NCBI GenBank assembly: GCA_949480205.1
Contig: CASXXK010000008.1
Span: 1-38,754 of the forward strand
Length of the DNA stretch: 38,754 nt
Reading direction: 5' to 3'
Source of the DNA: an uncultured Candidatus Saccharibacteria bacterium
Lineage (GTDB): Bacteria > Patescibacteriota > Saccharimonadia > Saccharimonadales > Saccharimonadaceae
This document shows, piece by piece, positions 14,066 through 23,211 of the stretch; within the stretch, counting starts at the first letter, position 1; each line of letters begins with the position of its first letter. A model generated the notes under the pieces. The model searched no databases. It saw only the letters and a list, made by a program, of their open reading frames with translations, and had not been told where the DNA came from. A program made the translations under genes and the position numbers.

Positions 14066-14334
14066 TGGATAGGTGTGAAAGTAAGACTTTTGCTCGGCCA
14101 GTTATCGTTTTGCGTAAGTTAAATAAACGCAGCTTTATGGCGGTCCCTTTAACTTCAAAGAGGCACGAAGGCACTTGGTATGTTAGTTTTTCTTTTAAGG
14201 GTATAGAAGAATATGCAGTTTTAGCTCAGTCTAGGATTATGAGCGCTGCGCGGCTGTATCAACGTATAGGTAGAGCTGATGAAATTGATATGTTAAAGAT
14301 TAGGATTGGTTTTCACGATTTATTTTGTGATTAG
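14065..14334 (+). CDS. PemK/MazF-like toxin
   Basis: 89 residues starting at the ATG that overlaps the preceding TGA, with a strong AGGAGG 8 nt upstream. RPVIVLRKLNKRSFMAVPLTSK (in two blocks, residues ~9-30), WYVSF and VLAQSRIMSAARLYQRIG follow the MazF/PemK/Kid pattern (RPvlVl, PlTS, SqiR). Family members are ribosome-independent or ribosome-associated mRNA interferases. No antitoxin gene is next to it: the upstream gene is racemase-like and the downstream region is non-coding. An opposing promoter at 14397-14425 could make antisense RNA. Confidence 0.75.
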   Translation: MDRCESKTFARPVIVLRKLNKRSFMAVPLTSKRHEGTWYVSFSFKGIEEYAVLAQSRIMSAARLYQRIGRADEIDMLKIRIGFHDLFCD

Positions 14335-14342
14335 AAAGAAAT

Positions 14343-14390
14343 GTCTCCAGCATCATGGCTGGAGTAGGCGAGAAATCCTCGAAAAATTGT
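14343..14390 (-). ncRNA. Possible antisense RNA to the toxin gene
   Basis: From the promoter at 14397-14425 the minus strand would give an RNA starting near 14390. It has two small hairpins (CGAG/CTCG at 14369-14381; CTCCAGC/GCTGGAG at 14345-14364), then a weak U-rich run (ACATTTCTTTC) and the antisense of the toxin 3' end. It could stop near 14335 or continue. There is no open frame in it. Confidence 0.35.
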
Positions 14391-14396
14391 ATTTTC

Positions 14397-14425
14397 ATTA
14401 TAGTACATGAAACTATGAAAGTCAA
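14397..14425 (-). promoter_or_regulatory. Strong minus-strand promoter facing the toxin gene
   Basis: TTGACT (14420-14425), a 17-nt spacer and TATAAT (14397-14402) on the minus strand. There is no minus-strand gene for more than 1.3 kb downstream; the first sequence reached is antisense to the toxin. Confidence 0.65.
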
Positions 14426-14459
14426 TAGGGTTTCTTGATGAGTTGAGAAACCCTATTGA
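14422..14459 (-). terminator. Terminator-like hairpin after the LCP gene
   Basis: A perfect 14-bp stem (14422-14435 with 14446-14459), loop 10 nt, just downstream of the LCP stop (14475). The U tract is poor (ACTTTC). Its left arm contains the -35 box of the antisense promoter. Confidence 0.6.
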
Positions 14460-14474
14460 TAAGTTAGACTTTGA

Positions 14475-16454
14475 TTATTTCTCGGTGAGAGTGAGCTCGG
14501 ATAGAGGTTTGCCTTCGATGACGCCCATAATATTGTCGTGGGCAGTTTTGACGGTTTCTTGGTTGGGCTCCATCACGTAAAGCAATTGTTGGCCCATAGA
14601 GTAAGTATAATTACGCGAGTCGCTACCATTGAGGCTATATTGGCCGATCTGCCAAGACGGCATGCTCTGGAGCTGCATTTTGACAAGGCTGCTGATTTCA
14701 TCCTTGCCGATATTGGTGGTGAGACAGTTGGCAAGGTTGTCGAGGATCTCGGCATATTTGGTCAGGATGACGGTGGAGCCGCTGACTTTCTTGATGATGG
14801 CGGTGATAACATCTTGTTGGTTTTGGACGCGGTGGCGATCGCCGGTGGCATATGATTTGCGTTCGCGCGCGAAGGCGAGAGCCATGGCGCCGTCCATATG
14901 AACGTTACCTTTAGGAATAGTAATATTGCGGTTAGTCCAGGGTACGAATTGCTGGTCAGAATAGACGTCGATGCCACCAATGGTATCTACAAGATTAACG
15001 ACAGTTGAGAAATTAACTTTGAGATAATAATCGATTTCAATGTCGAGTAAATCCTCTAAGGTTTGCATGGACATTTGCACGCCATAGATGCCAGCGTGGG
15101 TGAGTTTGTCGCGGTAGCCAGTGGTGCCGTGGAGCTGGACATAATAATCGCGTGGGATAGAAGTGAGCAAAACTTCGTGTGTTTCTGGGTTAACCGTGGC
15201 AAGCATGTTGACGTCGCTGCGACCGCGTTGCATGTTGGACATGTCACCATAAGCGTCAATGCCGCTAATGAAAACCGTGAATGGCTCGGTGGCGATATCG
15301 ATGTTGTTTCCTACGACGTCTTCGGTGTCGACGCGGACTTCGATGGTGTACAATATGCGAGTATTTTCGCTAAAACGGTTTTTACCGTCTTCAGAAAGAT
15401 CATCAAGTGTTTCTTGGTGGACGGCGCTGATCAGGACAGCGTTAGCTTCGTGGTTGCTGAGACTAGTGGCGAGCGCACCGATTGAGTCGACAGTTTTGAG
15501 TTCGATTTTAACTAAAGCTTGTAACTTTTTGAGAGCTTCTTGGTAAATGTCCTGGCCTTCGTCATAAGTGGCGATGGTCTTGCCACGGAGATCGTGAATT
15601 TCTTGATAGTCGGAATCTTTTTCGACGACTACATAATAGCTTTCAGTGAGGTAATCTTGACCTTTGAGACTATCAAAGAAGTCGAAAGTTTTGTCGAGGT
15701 AAGTAATTCCAAAGATGTAAACAGTACTAAAAATCAGTGAGAGCAAGAAGAATGGAGTTTTGATGGCGGGTTTAACTTTACGACGAATCATAAGGACGCT
15801 AAAGCCAATCGCAATGATGGCGAGTATAGCTAATGTGGGTAGGAGATAGTTGTTCGGTAGAAGATTAATGGCGACCACCATTGCCCCAAGTACGGCGCTA
15901 CTAGCTAGGAGTAGAATTGAAAGGATGATTCCAATAATCTGAAAGACTTTGCGGGGTTTGGAATCGAGCTTGGTATTTTTGACTTTTTTAGCTTCGGTTT
16001 TGGACTTTTTGGGAGATTTTTTAGGTTCGTCTAGCGCATAATCGTCAACATCGTAATTCTCGACGCGCTTTTCCAAATCATCCCAATTCATTTCCGTGTT
16101 TCCGGCCGAAGTTTTGCTGCGATCGGCGGGAATGGTAAATGAGTCAATGGACTTGCCAGATTTTTTAGCGGTAGGTTTCTTGGCTACAGGATTTTGAGCG
16201 GTTGGCTTTTTAGCTGTAGTAGATTTAGTTTTGGTTGAAGTGGATTTACTACCATTAGTCTTGGCGTCAGTAGATTTCTTGGCAGGTTTGACGTCGGTTA
16301 ATTTGGGAGAAGTTTTGGTCTTAGCGGAAGTAGTTTTTGGCTTGGTAGCGGTGGATTTGACAGCGACTTTTGCAGACTTAGCTTTTGGTTTAGCATTAGG
16401 ATCGGTACTTTTTTTGGTGGCTGGTTTTTTGGAGGTTGATTTTGCTTCTGGCAT
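14475..16454 (-). CDS. LytR-CpsA-Psr (LCP) family glycan ligase
   Basis: LCP proteins transfer lipid-linked glycans to the cell wall. 659 residues: a Lys/Thr/Ala-rich disordered cytoplasmic region (1-~165), three membrane helices (~171-198, 204-223, 234-253), then an extracellular part. Residues ~262-370 look like a periplasmic-binding-protein-type module (DLRGKTIATYDEGQ). The LCP core (~375-600) has GRSDVNMLATV, SIPRDYYV, LVDTIGGIDV and FARERKSYATGDRHRVQNQQ with the conserved Asp and Arg residues. An AGGGGA ribosome-binding site lies upstream. It lies beside a glycan-synthesis locus, which suggests the substrate. Confidence 0.9.
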   Translation of the reverse strand: MPEAKSTSKKPATKKSTDPNAKPKAKSAKVAVKSTATKPKTTSAKTKTSPKLTDVKPAKKSTDAKTNGSKSTSTKTKSTTAKKPTAQNPVAKKPTAKKSGKSIDSFTIPADRSKTSAGNTEMNWDDLEKRVENYDVDDYALDEPKKSPKKSKTEAKKVKNTKLDSKPRKVFQIIGIILSILLLASSAVLGAMVVAINLLPNNYLLPTLAILAIIAIGFSVLMIRRKVKPAIKTPFFLLSLIFSTVYIFGITYLDKTFDFFDSLKGQDYLTESYYVVVEKDSDYQEIHDLRGKTIATYDEGQDIYQEALKKLQALVKIELKTVDSIGALATSLSNHEANAVLISAVHQETLDDLSEDGKNRFSENTRILYTIEVRVDTEDVVGNNIDIATEPFTVFISGIDAYGDMSNMQRGRSDVNMLATVNPETHEVLLTSIPRDYYVQLHGTTGYRDKLTHAGIYGVQMSMQTLEDLLDIEIDYYLKVNFSTVVNLVDTIGGIDVYSDQQFVPWTNRNITIPKGNVHMDGAMALAFARERKSYATGDRHRVQNQQDVITAIIKKVSGSTVILTKYAEILDNLANCLTTNIGKDEISSLVKMQLQSMPSWQIGQYSLNGSDSRNYTYSMGQQLLYVMEPNQETVKTAHDNIMGVIEGKPLSELTLTEK

Positions 16455-16538
16455 ATAATTCCCTATCCCCTCTTAGATAAATATTAGAATCTGTGTATTA
16501 TTATAGCACAGGATAATGACAAAATGGAGGCCGGATGA

Positions 16539-16544
16539 TATAAT
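16539..16544 (+). promoter_or_regulatory. -10 box of the acyltransferase gene
   Basis: TATAAT 11 nt before the ATG at 16556, leaving a leader of only ~5 nt; AGGA lies between. Confidence 0.5.
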
Positions 16545-16555
16545 TTTATGCAGGA

Positions 16556-17626
16556 ATGAAGGTTGAAGAGCGAAATTACGGGGTTGATGCATTGCGAATA
16601 GTCGCAATGTTTATGGTTGTCCTTCTTCATGTTTTAGGAAATGGTGGGATTTTGGAAGGGTTACAATATGGCTCATTTAAATATCAGCTCGTATGGCTTT
16701 TGGAGATAGCCGCTTATTGTGCTGTTGACTGCTATGCTTTGATTTCGGGATATGTTGGAGTGAAGTCGAGGTATAAGTATACCAACTTGGCCCTGATTTG
16801 GCTGAGGGTGGTGTTTTATACGTTTGGCATTACGCTTATATTCCAGCTCTTTTCTATAAATGATTTGACTGGTTATGATTGGAAGAAGGCTTGTTTCCCG
16901 GTGCTGTTTAAAGATTACTGGTATGTAACGGCATACGTGGTGCTGTTTATTTGTATGCCGGTGTTAAATATAGCGGTAAATAATTTAAAGCAAAAACAGC
17001 TTTTTATAGTGTTGATATTCACGCTACTGCTCTCTTCGTTGCTGCCAATGTTCACTGGCATTGACATTATGAGCTTAAAGCTAGGTTACTCTGCTGGTTG
17101 GCTTATGATTTTATACATGGTCGGTGGGTACATTCGTTTATATGAGCCTTTCAAGAGAGTGCGAACTTTAGTTTGGGGTTTGCTTTATATTGTCGTAATT
17201 CTTGTAACGTGGCTATTAAAAAACGTCACGACTACCAAAGCGTTAAATGCGGGCGGAAACGCAATTGTAAGCTACACGTCGCCGTTTATTGTTGTATCTG
17301 GTATATGCTTAGTGCTACTGTTTAGTAGATTGCGCGTGGCGCCACGCGCAAAGAAGATTATTGGTTTCTTTGCGCCAATGTCTTTTAGTGTTTATATTAT
17401 ACATTCGTTTTATTTAATTAGTAAAAATATGATTGCCGAGCATTTCGTAGCTTTGACTAATTTACCTACAGTCGTATTGCTAATTGCGGTGCTTGGATCA
17501 GCTATAGTGATTTATGTTGTTTGCTCAATTATAGATATGTTACGCGAGTACGTATTTTATAAGTTAAGATTAAAGCAATGTTTGTTGGCTCTAGAGCGCA
17601 AGACTATTGGAGATATCTGGAAATAG
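16556..17626 (+). CDS. Acyltransferase family 3 (wall/glycan O-acyltransferase)
   Basis: 356 residues, about ten membrane helices. The N-terminus NYGVDALRIVAMFMVVLLH has the family's Arg and the His that ends the first helix. These membrane enzymes move acetyl or other acyl groups onto surface polysaccharides; some act on sugars or peptidoglycan. It faces the flippase gene with 3 nt between the stops, so it joins the glycan locus from the opposite strand and probably decorates its product (inference). Confidence 0.88.
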   Translation: MKVEERNYGVDALRIVAMFMVVLLHVLGNGGILEGLQYGSFKYQLVWLLEIAAYCAVDCYALISGYVGVKSRYKYTNLALIWLRVVFYTFGITLIFQLFSINDLTGYDWKKACFPVLFKDYWYVTAYVVLFICMPVLNIAVNNLKQKQLFIVLIFTLLLSSLLPMFTGIDIMSLKLGYSAGWLMILYMVGGYIRLYEPFKRVRTLVWGLLYIVVILVTWLLKNVTTTKALNAGGNAIVSYTSPFIVVSGICLVLLFSRLRVAPRAKKIIGFFAPMSFSVYIIHSFYLISKNMIAEHFVALTNLPTVVLLIAVLGSAIVIYVVCSIIDMLREYVFYKLRLKQCLLALERKTIGDIWK

Positions 17627-17629
17627 ATG

Positions 17630-19039
17630 CTACTTGTTTTTTAGTATTCTATATAGAAATTTTAGATTTAGCGCTCCGTAGATTGCGGTTCCAGTTATAA
17701 TCTGGCTTATTAGGCAAACTGTTTTGTTTGGGATTGCGTGGCCAAGAGCTACGATGATTATGAACATTACGGTCCCAGTTGTTGCGAATAGAGCAATTTG
17801 ACGCATAACCTTTTGAAATTTGATTGACTTGCGTGAAAGAAATGATTGCGTGAACATGATTAGAAACTCTGAGCATATGGTGCCAATGCTTGCGCCAACG
17901 CCGCCATATCTTGGGATCAATATTAAATTTATAATAAAATTGAGACACGCTCCGGCGATTGTCGTGCCAATGTATATACTATCTTTTTCATTCGGAATCA
18001 GCCATTGTGTCCGCACTACGTTTGCCCAAGCGGTGAATAAAAATGTAATGGATAGGAATTGCATAATTATGCCAGTTCGAGCGTACTCATTGCCCAGGAA
18101 GAGTGTAGATAGGTTATTGCTGATGGCGATGAGACCAAGGCAACATGGTATGGCCATGAAGGTAATGATCTCTAATGATTTATATAAGTATTGTTTAATA
18201 CTGGAAGAATTGTTTTGACTAACTAGGTTGGAGATTTTGGGCAGCATAACAGTCCCAACTGCAGTAACGATACCTATGGGTATATTGATTACTTTTTCGG
18301 CATATTCGTAAAATGCAACTTCATCTATGGAATACATTGCGCCGAGCATGATTTTATCCATAATTTTGTATATGGAATATGAAATGACCGGAATGAATAG
18401 AATTAGAATTCCTTTAAAATGTGAGCGCACTTTTTTAAATGTGATTTTGGCTAGTTTGAGGTTGACATGTTTCTTTATGCCAAACCATAATATAAATTGG
18501 CTTAGCATTGTGCTGCCACTCATGATAAAAGTGTAAATATTGATATCCGTACTATTATGCACAAATATGAGAATAAATATGACAGACAAAATCTTTACTA
18601 TACTGTTGCGAGCTACAGTGGTTTTGAATTCCTCAAGCCCAAAATATAACCAACTGATATCAAGTAATGTTGAGATTAGGAATAAAATTTCTATATAACT
18701 AACTATTTTGTAATTAGAAAAGAAGATGCAGTAAAACGTGTATAAGATAATTGAAATTAAGCTAAGTAATGCTTGAACTGTATATATTGTTGCGAATTCG
18801 GTGGCCAAACGTTTTTTGTTATCTCTGACTTTTGCAATACGTCGGTTGCCATAATTGCTGATGCCAAGCATGGCAAAAATCATAAAGTAGTTAACGATAG
18901 AGTATGTGTATGAATAGATGCCGTTGCTTTCCACGCCAAGTACACGTGAGACGTAGGGCACTGTAATGAGTGGTAGTGCTACGTTGAGTAATTGATAAGC
19001 AATATTATAAAATAGATTTTTTTTGAGCTTATTCGCCAT
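17630..19039 (-). CDS. Wzx-type oligosaccharide flippase (MOP/polysaccharide biosynthesis family)
   Basis: 469 residues with about 12-14 hydrophobic helices. The N-terminus NLFYNIAYQLLNVALPLITVPYVSRVLG is the family hallmark. It would flip lipid-linked repeat units across the membrane. Last gene of the eight-gene operon; its start overlaps the end of the pyruvyl transferase gene by 11 nt, so translation is probably coupled. Confidence 0.92.
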   Translation of the reverse strand: MANKLKKNLFYNIAYQLLNVALPLITVPYVSRVLGVESNGIYSYTYSIVNYFMIFAMLGISNYGNRRIAKVRDNKKRLATEFATIYTVQALLSLISIILYTFYCIFFSNYKIVSYIEILFLISTLLDISWLYFGLEEFKTTVARNSIVKILSVIFILIFVHNSTDINIYTFIMSGSTMLSQFILWFGIKKHVNLKLAKITFKKVRSHFKGILILFIPVISYSIYKIMDKIMLGAMYSIDEVAFYEYAEKVINIPIGIVTAVGTVMLPKISNLVSQNNSSSIKQYLYKSLEIITFMAIPCCLGLIAISNNLSTLFLGNEYARTGIIMQFLSITFLFTAWANVVRTQWLIPNEKDSIYIGTTIAGACLNFIINLILIPRYGGVGASIGTICSEFLIMFTQSFLSRKSIKFQKVMRQIALFATTGTVMFIIIVALGHAIPNKTVCLISQIITGTAIYGALNLKFLYRILKNK

Positions 19040-20171
19040 CTTTTAATGCTCCGAGTAGGAAGTCTACTGATTTTTTGCGTAGTTTAGGCAGTTCTTTTTC
19101 ATAGACTGAATAATCTGGCATTTGTAAATAATCGAAATTGCCGTCAAATTGCATAGGAATCAATCGTTCGGAGATATGTAGTTGATCGATTAGTGTCTTT
19201 ACTCGATCGTCGTCGCCAAACATGCCACCATTTTTGATGGTCCAAAATTTTTTTCTATAGATTGTTGAAAAAATCGTTCCATGGAATGATGTTGTAACTA
19301 CCATTGCGGAGTTTTTGATAAGCGAGAGATAAACGCCCGGATTTTGGATTTTTGGTAGATAGAAATTGCTAAAATTCATACCTTTAAGGTAGAAGTTTTT
19401 AGGGTTCCATGCCACAACTTTTAGATTGTATTTTTTGGCAATTTTTGCAACTAGGCGATTTATTTTTTTGTTGTACGATGGTGAGTAGTAGAAAATATAT
19501 TTATTCTTTTGAAGTTTGTCGTCTAGCGGCTGCTCTAAGCTAATGTAATCCTCTTGGTCGAGTAGCAAGGTTGGGTCTAAAACTACTGGCACATCTTCGT
19601 TAAGCATCTCTCTGAGCCATTTTCGCCCATTATTCTCTCGGACGCTAAGATTATCGTAGGATGATAGTAGTTTTTTGTACTTATTGTATTCGCTTGGTGT
19701 AGTGTAGCTGGCGATATTTTTGGCTCCAAAGCTTGGGGCATAAGCTATTTTCTTTCCTTTCTTTACGAAGTCTAGAAAATAAGCATCGTCGCTATCGGCG
19801 ATTGTGATGTTCCAAATTTGGTCACTACCGCTAACGTAGGCATCGTAAGAAAAAGAAGCTTCCTTTAGCTCGGAATTGCTATTAAATTCTTTTGAAGACA
19901 GTTTGAGATTGTTTTTAATGAAATTGTTGTACCTAGAATAGGTTGCATGTAAAATATTCTTGTGTGGTAATAATACTACGTTTTTAATGAAGGTCTTTAC
20001 ATTATCTATTTTTGGAATGGGGCGATAGAAGTCGCGCTGACCCTGGTTAGAGAAGTTGATGATCTCGCTAGGTAGCTCATTGTTATTTAGAAAATGTTGT
20101 AGAGCATAAGCTTGCATGAAAGAACCGCAATTGTGCGATGCGTGAAAAGTAATAATTCCGATTTTTGCCAT
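19029..20171 (-). CDS. Polysaccharide pyruvyl transferase family protein
   Basis: 380 residues from the second Met (MAKIGIITFHASHNCGSFMQ), preceded by AAAGGAT. An upstream ATG at 20192 lies inside the previous gene. Motifs SGSDQIWN (~115), IAYAPSFG (~143) and SFHGTIF near residue 290 are typical of the CsaB/WcaK family. The family adds pyruvate ketals to sugars, usually from phosphoenolpyruvate, although many glycan-locus members are untested. 2-nt gap from the preceding glycosyltransferase. Confidence 0.9.
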   Translation of the reverse strand: MAKIGIITFHASHNCGSFMQAYALQHFLNNNELPSEIINFSNQGQRDFYRPIPKIDNVKTFIKNVVLLPHKNILHATYSRYNNFIKNNLKLSSKEFNSNSELKEASFSYDAYVSGSDQIWNITIADSDDAYFLDFVKKGKKIAYAPSFGAKNIASYTTPSEYNKYKKLLSSYDNLSVRENNGRKWLREMLNEDVPVVLDPTLLLDQEDYISLEQPLDDKLQKNKYIFYYSPSYNKKINRLVAKIAKKYNLKVVAWNPKNFYLKGMNFSNFYLPKIQNPGVYLSLIKNSAMVVTTSFHGTIFSTIYRKKFWTIKNGGMFGDDDRVKTLIDQLHISERLIPMQFDGNFDYLQMPDYSVYEKELPKLRKKSVDFLLGALKDGE

Positions 20172-20173
20172 TT

Positions 20174-21151
20174 TTAGATCCTTTCTATGCAATTTTCACT
20201 TAAATTGAGCCGGTTTTTGATTCTTATGATTATATAAACTAGTCTGTATTGGTGGACTCGCAAAAGCCGTAGCATGAGCCTTTGCGCCTTAGTGAAGTAT
20301 CTTTTATACATATTATACTCCTTTAGCTTGTTTTGATACAGTGCATTTTTGATGAGCGGTAGCAAGTCAGTGATATAAAAGTGACTATTATGGCTGTAGC
20401 GCTCAAAGAAGATAATCCATGCATTAATGATACTTAAGTCACTAAGAAATAGATACTCTTTACCATATAGATTTAATATCTTAATTAACTCTTTTTGAAA
20501 AATAAAGTCTGATTGAATGAATTTTGGATTAAAGGTTTGCGTGGCTGAGAATTGGTTTACGTTATAATTGTAAAATCCTGTACGCCAGCGAAGAGTATTA
20601 TTGCAGTACAAATTAAATTCCAGATTGAATAGTAAATCTTCTCCATTGACAATATTTTCGTTAAACTTTAGGTTGTGTTCTTTTATTATCTGATGACGGT
20701 ATAATTTGGATCCGATTGCGCTAGCGTTTGTTTTTTCGTTACTGAATCCGCATATTTGTTCGGCAGTTAATTTTTGAACGGAGTTGGCTGGAAGATAGTT
20801 GGAAAATATAATATAGTCAGCTTCTTTATTTTCCATGGCGTTTTGTATGGTATCCGCCCAATCATTAGAAAGGAAGTCATCGCCATCAACGAACATAATA
20901 TATTCTCCTTGAGCGTGCCGGAGACCAAGGTTCCTGGCGCTAGAAACTCCGGAATTTTGTTGCCTCAATAGTGTGATTTTGTTATTCTTTTTAGAATATT
21001 GCTCTAGAATGGCGAGAGAATTATCATTAGAACCATCATTTACGACTAGTACTTCATAATTGAGGTCAGTTTTTTGTTTTAGTATACTATCAAGGCATCG
21101 TTTGATTGTCGGTTCGTTGTTATAAACTGGTATGATTATACTGAGTTTCAC
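20174..21151 (-). CDS. Glycosyltransferase family 2
   Basis: 325 residues from a GTG at 21151 (GGGGAG 8 nt upstream, one base after the previous stop). A TTG at 21166 is possible but lies inside the upstream gene. GT-A fold: LSIIIPVYNNE, VVNDGS (~37-41) and VDGDD (~88-92) as the nucleotide/metal-binding acidic motif, and NGEDLLF further on. It would add one sugar to the repeat unit at the inner membrane face. Donor and linkage cannot be read from sequence. Confidence 0.9.
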   Translation of the reverse strand: MKLSIIIPVYNNEPTIKRCLDSILKQKTDLNYEVLVVNDGSNDNSLAILEQYSKKNNKITLLRQQNSGVSSARNLGLRHAQGEYIMFVDGDDFLSNDWADTIQNAMENKEADYIIFSNYLPANSVQKLTAEQICGFSNEKTNASAIGSKLYRHQIIKEHNLKFNENIVNGEDLLFNLEFNLYCNNTLRWRTGFYNYNVNQFSATQTFNPKFIQSDFIFQKELIKILNLYGKEYLFLSDLSIINAWIIFFERYSHNSHFYITDLLPLIKNALYQNKLKEYNMYKRYFTKAQRLMLRLLRVHQYRLVYIIIRIKNRLNLSENCIERI

Positions 21152-21152
21152 C

Positions 21153-22115
21153 TTAGTGCTCCCCAATGTTGTGTTTAGTTTTTCTTAGATAAACGATAAC
21201 GGGGTAAAAGTTCTTATAGAGGAAAAGTTTTAGATATTGTTTTATAGTGAGAGTGTGAGCTTGTTTGGCTTTTTGAAGAAAAACTTTATATTTGCTATTA
21301 ATTATTTTAGCTATTCTTTCATCACTGGTTTTGGAAATACATTCATAATGTCTGCGATGCATTGTAATGGCAAATTCAAAATTGTAGTCTCTCCGGGTTT
21401 TTGCTTGTTCATTTGCGATGAGCTCTGAGATTGTAGCTAGTGCATCTATCTCAGATAGAAGATGCTTCGTATTCATAGTATGCGTTGCGCTAGGAGCGTC
21501 TTGGTGGTAATTATATAAATGCTCGTTAACTATTGCTGCGCTTTGGATTTTTTTTGCAATTTCGATCGTGAAGACAAAATCTTCGCAAATTGCAATATCT
21601 TTTTGGAAGCGCGTATTGCCGATTATCCTTTTAGTGAAAATTTTATTTGCGACGAATCCCTTTAGGTTATACAATAGCTCGTCAAGATATTTTTCTCGAT
21701 TGAGTGTTTGTTGATTTGAAATACACAATGGACGTTCGTCATGATGTTTATATCTATATATGACATTACAAACACCCACATCTGATCCTGTGTTTTTACA
21801 AGCTCGTACAAGTTTACTGATAAAGTCTACGTTGATTGTGTCGTCTGCGTCAATAAAGGCTATAAAATTGCCGTGTGATTCTGCAATTCCGCGATTTCGA
21901 GCTGTAGATACGCCCTGTTGGGATTGTTGCAAAATGATAATACGAGGGTCTTTCGCTTGACAATTAGTAGCAACTTTGTACGAGTCATCCTTCGAGCCGT
22001 CATCTATTACTATTATCTCTAGATTACGATAGCTTTGTTTTTCTACACTAGATAAACAGCGCGCTAACGTCTGTTCCATATTGTGTACTGGAATGATAAC
22101 TGATACTAGGTCCAT
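21153..22115 (-). CDS. Glycosyltransferase family 2
   Basis: 320 residues. VSVIIPVHNMEQT at the start, IDDGS (37-41), IDADD (88-92) and CEDFVF (177-182) are the GT-A signature positions. The C-terminal ~100 residues are basic and helical, perhaps membrane-associated. AAAGGAA ribosome-binding site; 10-nt gap from the polymerase gene. Confidence 0.9.
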   Translation of the reverse strand: MDLVSVIIPVHNMEQTLARCLSSVEKQSYRNLEIIVIDDGSKDDSYKVATNCQAKDPRIIILQQSQQGVSTARNRGIAESHGNFIAFIDADDTINVDFISKLVRACKNTGSDVGVCNVIYRYKHHDERPLCISNQQTLNREKYLDELLYNLKGFVANKIFTKRIIGNTRFQKDIAICEDFVFTIEIAKKIQSAAIVNEHLYNYHQDAPSATHTMNTKHLLSEIDALATISELIANEQAKTRRDYNFEFAITMHRRHYECISKTSDERIAKIINSKYKVFLQKAKQAHTLTIKQYLKLFLYKNFYPVIVYLRKTKHNIGEH

Positions 22116-22125
22116 GTGATTCCTT

Positions 22126-23211
22126 TTATTGACTTAAAATACTTGAATAATCTCGAACTTGATTTGCATCATCAAACACGAATGACTTTAAAAAATTTGC
22201 ACCATAGACTGTTAGAATACAGAAAAGTATAAGGAGGCTGACATTTGGTTTTAAATGGAGTTTAGTTTTAAGACAGTACAATATATAGGGTATTGATATT
22301 ATTTGCCAGTAGTCGACTAGTTGCTCAATTCTGTATGCCTGGGGGATGCAGAATGACGCGATGCATACGATTACTGAGATTGTCTGTAGTTTTAGATAAA
22401 AATTATATTCTTGGTCGTTGCGACACTCAAGGTATATATAAAACATTGTTGCGAGTATAATGGTGTTAATAAGCAACATACTGAGTAATGGATCAATATA
22501 CATGGTGCCTTTGAAATAATTTGCGTAGGATGTGCCACTTAAAACGAATGTGGCGATTGGGCGAATAAATGGTAAGAATATTACGCTAATAAATAGACAC
22601 GCTAGTAGCTGTTTGGGTGTGATGTTGAGATGATATAATGGATATAGTATAATGAAAGGCGCTACGCTGGTATGAATCATGGAAGCGAGGGTTATAAGGA
22701 ATATATACTTTGTTAATGAGCGCTTTTTTATGAAGCGAAAGGCATAAAAGACAATAGCGATTGCCACATAACTGCGCATACCATTTAAGCTCAATAAGAA
22801 TGCCCCTGAGAAGAAGAAAATAAAAACACTGAGGACTGGACTCTTGGAATTTTGATATATGGACGCGTATGTTAGACCGGTTGTGATAATTGAGCATACG
22901 GCAAAAAGTATAGCTGGATGTTTGCATACTTGTGCTAGCGTAAATAGTATAATGCTGAAGCCGGCTGAGTATTTAGCAGATAAATATTCTGGTATATTGA
23001 ATCTATCTCCATACAATGCTACGCTTTCAAAGGCTGGCCAGTAGTTTTTCCATGTGTCGATACCAATGGACCAACTACGGAAGGTAGCTATTGCTATAAA
23101 TGGCAGTGTAGACGCTGTCATTAGTGCTATTTTGTGCGCCTTCTTCTTCGCTGTCGTGGAAAGAAAAACTAGTAGTATGGATATTATGAAAGCTACACAA
23201 TATGCTGACAT
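22126..23211 (-). CDS. EpsG-like polysaccharide polymerase (Wzy role)
   Basis: 361 residues with about ten membrane helices. GIDTWKNYWPAF near 49-60, SLNGMRSYVAIAIVFYAFRF near 139-160 and MIHTSVAPF near 177 follow the EpsG pattern (GxDT, NGxRQ, HxS), with Ser where Gln is usual after Arg. The protein would join repeat units on the outer face. Its ATG abuts the TAA of the glycosyltransferase 4 gene. Confidence 0.85.
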   Translation of the reverse strand: MSAYCVAFIISILLVFLSTTAKKKAHKIALMTASTLPFIAIATFRSWSIGIDTWKNYWPAFESVALYGDRFNIPEYLSAKYSAGFSIILFTLAQVCKHPAILFAVCSIITTGLTYASIYQNSKSPVLSVFIFFFSGAFLLSLNGMRSYVAIAIVFYAFRFIKKRSLTKYIFLITLASMIHTSVAPFIILYPLYHLNITPKQLLACLFISVIFLPFIRPIATFVLSGTSYANYFKGTMYIDPLLSMLLINTIILATMFYIYLECRNDQEYNFYLKLQTISVIVCIASFCIPQAYRIEQLVDYWQIISIPYILYCLKTKLHLKPNVSLLILFCILTVYGANFLKSFVFDDANQVRDYSSILSQ

